Shown here: positions 62,191 to 64,000 of the stretch, piece by piece
Numbering within the stretch: position 1 is the stretch's first letter
How the letters are laid out: each line of letters starts with the position of its first letter
From: Promicromonospora iranensis
Lineage (GTDB): Bacteria > Actinomycetota > Actinomycetes > Actinomycetales > Cellulomonadaceae
Length of the DNA: 64,000 nt
Direction: 5' to 3'
Assembly: GCF_028994775.1 (NCBI RefSeq)
Contig: NZ_JAJQMN010000002.1
Span: forward strand, 372,001 to 436,000
Notes under the pieces: generated by a model
Seen by the model: the letters and a program-made list of their open reading frames with translations, nothing else
What the model was told of the DNA's origin: nothing
Database searches by the model: none
Made by a program: the position numbers and the translations under genes

Positions 62191-62234
62191 GGCCGAGCCG
62201 GTCGAGACCTCACCAGGTCTCGGCCGGCCCGACC
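62191..62234. terminator. GTCGAG-family palindrome between map and a HAD gene
   Basis: GCCGGTCGAGACCT and AGGTCTCGGCCGGC are near-perfect complements around CACC, with GGCCGAG and CCCGACC outside them. It lies 19 bp past the map stop and 14 bp from the end of the convergent HAD gene, acting as a shared terminator and as a member of the dispersed repeat family. Confidence 0.7.
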
Positions 62235-62247
62235 AACGACAGGTCGG

Positions 62248-63066
62248 TCAGATCAGGCTCTTGAGCGCCTGGATCACGCCGTGCTGGGAGATGTCGCCGA
62301 CCGTCTCGTGCGCGATCGCCTTCACGGCCTCCGGGGCATGCCCCATCGCGACCGCCCGAGCGGCCCAGCTCAGCATCTCGATGTCGTTCAGGCCGTCCCC
62401 GACGGCGAACGTGTTGTGCCGCGGGACGCCGAGGGTGCTGCGGATGTTCTCGAGCGAGGTCGCCTTGCTCAGGTGCCGCGGTGTCACGTCGATCCAGTCC
62501 GGACCGGCCTGCGTGGCGGTGACACCGTGCCGGCGGAGCGGCTCGAGCAGATCCAGCACGTCCGGGCCCCGCAGTATCGCGCGCGACGCGGGCAGCTCAC
62601 CCAGCCCGTCGGCCGGCACCACCCGCTGCGCACCGTTGACCTCGTGCGGCGCGAACGTCCGGTTCACGCGATAACCGACGCCGATCTCCTCGACACCGAT
62701 CTGCACGTCCGGAAACCGGCTCAGTGCCATCCGGGCGACCGGGCCGACGTCGAACGTGAGCACGTCCTCGAGCATGTAGCCGTTGGCGCAGGTGTCGCAC
62801 AGCCGCGCCGTCACCGCACCGTTGGAGGCGACCACCCAGCCGTCGGTGATCCCCAGCTCCTTGGCCACGGGCAGGATTCCCGTCAACGACCGACCCGACG
62901 CCAGGACCACGTGGTGCTTCCGGCCGCGCACGAGCCGCACGGCCAGAACCGTCGGTTCGGGCACTCGCTGCCCGGTGACCAACAGGGTCCCGTCGATGTC
63001 GAGGGCGACCAGGTGAGGCGCATCGTTGCGCACACGCATGGACACCGGCTGGTCGTCCAGGATCAT
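62248..63066 (-). CDS. Cof-type HAD phosphatase
   Basis: A 272-residue HAD hydrolase of the Cof/class IIB type. Motif I ALDIDGTLL near residue 20, motif II VLASGRSLTG, a Cof cap domain in the middle, then SKATSLENI with the motif III Lys and motif IV AVGDGLNDIEML. Such enzymes dephosphorylate sugar phosphates or cofactors; substrate unknown. The ATG at 63066 is chosen (MILDDQPVSMR); a GTG at 63069 is equally placed and the open frame to 63171 is unsupported. It is closely similar throughout to the next gene, pointing to tandem duplication. Confidence 0.88.
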   Translation of the reverse strand: MILDDQPVSMRVRNDAPHLVALDIDGTLLVTGQRVPEPTVLAVRLVRGRKHHVVLASGRSLTGILPVAKELGITDGWVVASNGAVTARLCDTCANGYMLEDVLTFDVGPVARMALSRFPDVQIGVEEIGVGYRVNRTFAPHEVNGAQRVVPADGLGELPASRAILRGPDVLDLLEPLRRHGVTATQAGPDWIDVTPRHLSKATSLENIRSTLGVPRHNTFAVGDGLNDIEMLSWAARAVAMGHAPEAVKAIAHETVGDISQHGVIQALKSLI

Positions 63067-63202
63067 CACGTACCCCCATGGCACCGTGAGCGCCGTCACC
63101 CTTCGACGGATCGCGCCCAAATGTACAGGCATTCGGCTGGTGATCCATACCTTTGCACGGATACCTTTCACCCGCGGCGTCAGCCGTTGGCTATTTTTAC
63201 CC

Positions 63203-64000
63203 TCAAAGCAGAGATCTGAGCACTTCTACGACACCATCGTCCTCGATAGAGCCGGTCACTTCATCCGCAGCCGCCTGAACAGTGTCCGACGCATGGCCCA
63301 TGGCCACACCTCGACGGGCCCAGCGGAGCATATCGATGTCATTGCTGCCGTCGCCCACGGCGACCGTGTTCTCGGCCGGCACGCCGAGCTCCTTGCGTAC
63401 TTCCTCGAGAGCGGACGCCTTGGTCACGCCCTGTGGGGCGATGTCCATCCACGCGGACCAGCCGACGGCATAGGTCACGTCGTCGAACCCGAGGCGCGCG
63501 GCGATCTGGTGGAACTCCTCGCTGGTCTCACCGGGGCTGCGTACCACGACGCGCGTGACGTGCCCCGCCCAGAGGTCCTCGAAGTCGACCACGCGGTGCT
63601 CACCGTTCAGCTCCCCGTCGGGGAAGAGCTCGGTCATCCGGAAGCCGACGCCGACGTCCTCGACCGCGTAGCGCGCGTGCGGGAGCTCCTCCTTGAGCAT
63701 GCGGAGCACCGGCTGCGGGTCGAACGTCTCGACGCGCTCCAGCGTGTAGCCCATGCCGGCGGACGGGTCGAGGCGGGCGGTCACCGCGCCGTTCGACGCG
63801 ACGATCCAGGACTCCTCGATCTTCAGCTCGGCCGCGATGGGCGTCATCGCGATGAGCGACCGCCCCGAGGCCAGCACCACGTGGTGCCCGGCCGCCCGGA
63901 CGGCGGCTACGGCGTCCCGCGCGGCATCGGAGAGCACTTCGTCATAGGTGACGAGCGTGCCGTCGATGTCGAGGGCTACGAGGAGCTTTCGGTCGATGTC
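63203..64000 (-). CDS. Cof-type HAD phosphatase, cut by the right edge
   Basis: The 3' 266 codons of a second Cof-type HAD phosphatase. Its frame runs off the window: the first visible codons read DIDRKLLVALDIDGTLV, so only a few N-terminal residues are missing. Motif II is VLASGRSLIAM, the motif III Lys lies in TKASALEEV, and motif IV is AVGDGSNDIDML. It shares most motifs with the downstream gene (62248-63066), such as ESWIVASNGAVTARL, and is separated from it by 136 bp without other genes. Substrate unknown. Confidence 0.9.
   Translation of the reverse strand, partial: DIDRKLLVALDIDGTLVTYDEVLSDAARDAVAAVRAAGHHVVLASGRSLIAMTPIAAELKIEESWIVASNGAVTARLDPSAGMGYTLERVETFDPQPVLRMLKEELPHARYAVEDVGVGFRMTELFPDGELNGEHRVVDFEDLWAGHVTRVVVRSPGETSEEFHQIAARLGFDDVTYAVGWSAWMDIAPQGVTKASALEEVRKELGVPAENTVAVGDGSNDIDMLRWARRGVAMGHASDTVQAAADEVTGSIEDDGVVEVLRSLL

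Overview
The window is about 64 kb of very GC-rich, densely coded chromosomal DNA with many GTG starts, 4-bp ATGA/GTGA overlaps and strong GGAGG ribosome binding sites. This fits an actinobacterium. The purA-purD pair beside a DUF3151 gene, fba, a SpoU methylase and pyrE, the ClpB gene with an HspR-type operator, and scattered palindromes related to GGTCGAGCC-TGTCGAGACC suggest Micrococcales, probably the Promicromonosporaceae/Cellulomonadaceae group; the genus is inference. I found no rRNA, tRNA, CRISPR array, transposase or phage gene.

Layout. 1-4.4 kb: end of a PAS sensor gene, then purine synthesis (purD, purA) and DUF3151. 4.5-8.1 kb: a partner-switching module of two STAS antagonists around a PAS-PP2C-RsbW-like protein. 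8.1-9.2 kb: fba. 9.4-13.7 kb: an MFS exporter, then the most unusual locus, a tightly coupled four-gene operon: exported repeat protein, amidoligase-family enzyme, ECF sigma factor, and a membrane-spanning putative anti-sigma factor carrying the same extracytoplasmic repeat. 13.7-18.5 kb: SpoU methylase, DUF368 lipid carrier translocase, HAD phosphatase, membrane protein, pyrE, SDR. 18.5-23.8 kb: tripartite tricarboxylate transporter tctCBA divergent from a CitA/DcuS-type two-component system. 23.9-30.3 kb: rhodanese, hydrolase, and a peptide-type ABC importer in which one permease and both ATPases are fused. 30.7-34.7 kb: exonuclease III, an Ala/Pro/Glu-rich septum-formation-domain protein, a DUF5937-type regulator. 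35-39.1 kb: clpB, a CPT-like kinase, a TSUP permease. 39.2-44.8 kb: an acyl-CoA/dicarboxylate cluster (fused carboxyltransferase, CaiB-type CoA transferase, MatC-like carrier, GntR regulator, TSUP permease). 44.9-46.9 kb: ArsR-type regulator and MFS exporter behind a four-fold operator. 47-49.6 kb: LppM-like lipoprotein, lipase-like hydrolase, frameshifted GNAT gene. 49.6-55.3 kb: a giant membrane protein with an internally amplified module. 55.4-57.6 kb: alkylation repair. 57.7-61.1 kb: a carbohydrate ABC importer. 61.4-64 kb: methionine aminopeptidase and two tandem HAD phosphatases, the second cut by the window edge.

Housekeeping genes are interleaved with envelope-sensing and transport modules, nearly all carrying a dedicated regulator (STAS/PP2C, ECF/anti-sigma, histidine kinase/response regulator, GntR, ArsR). 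Convergent gene ends are usually closed by long perfect palindromes.
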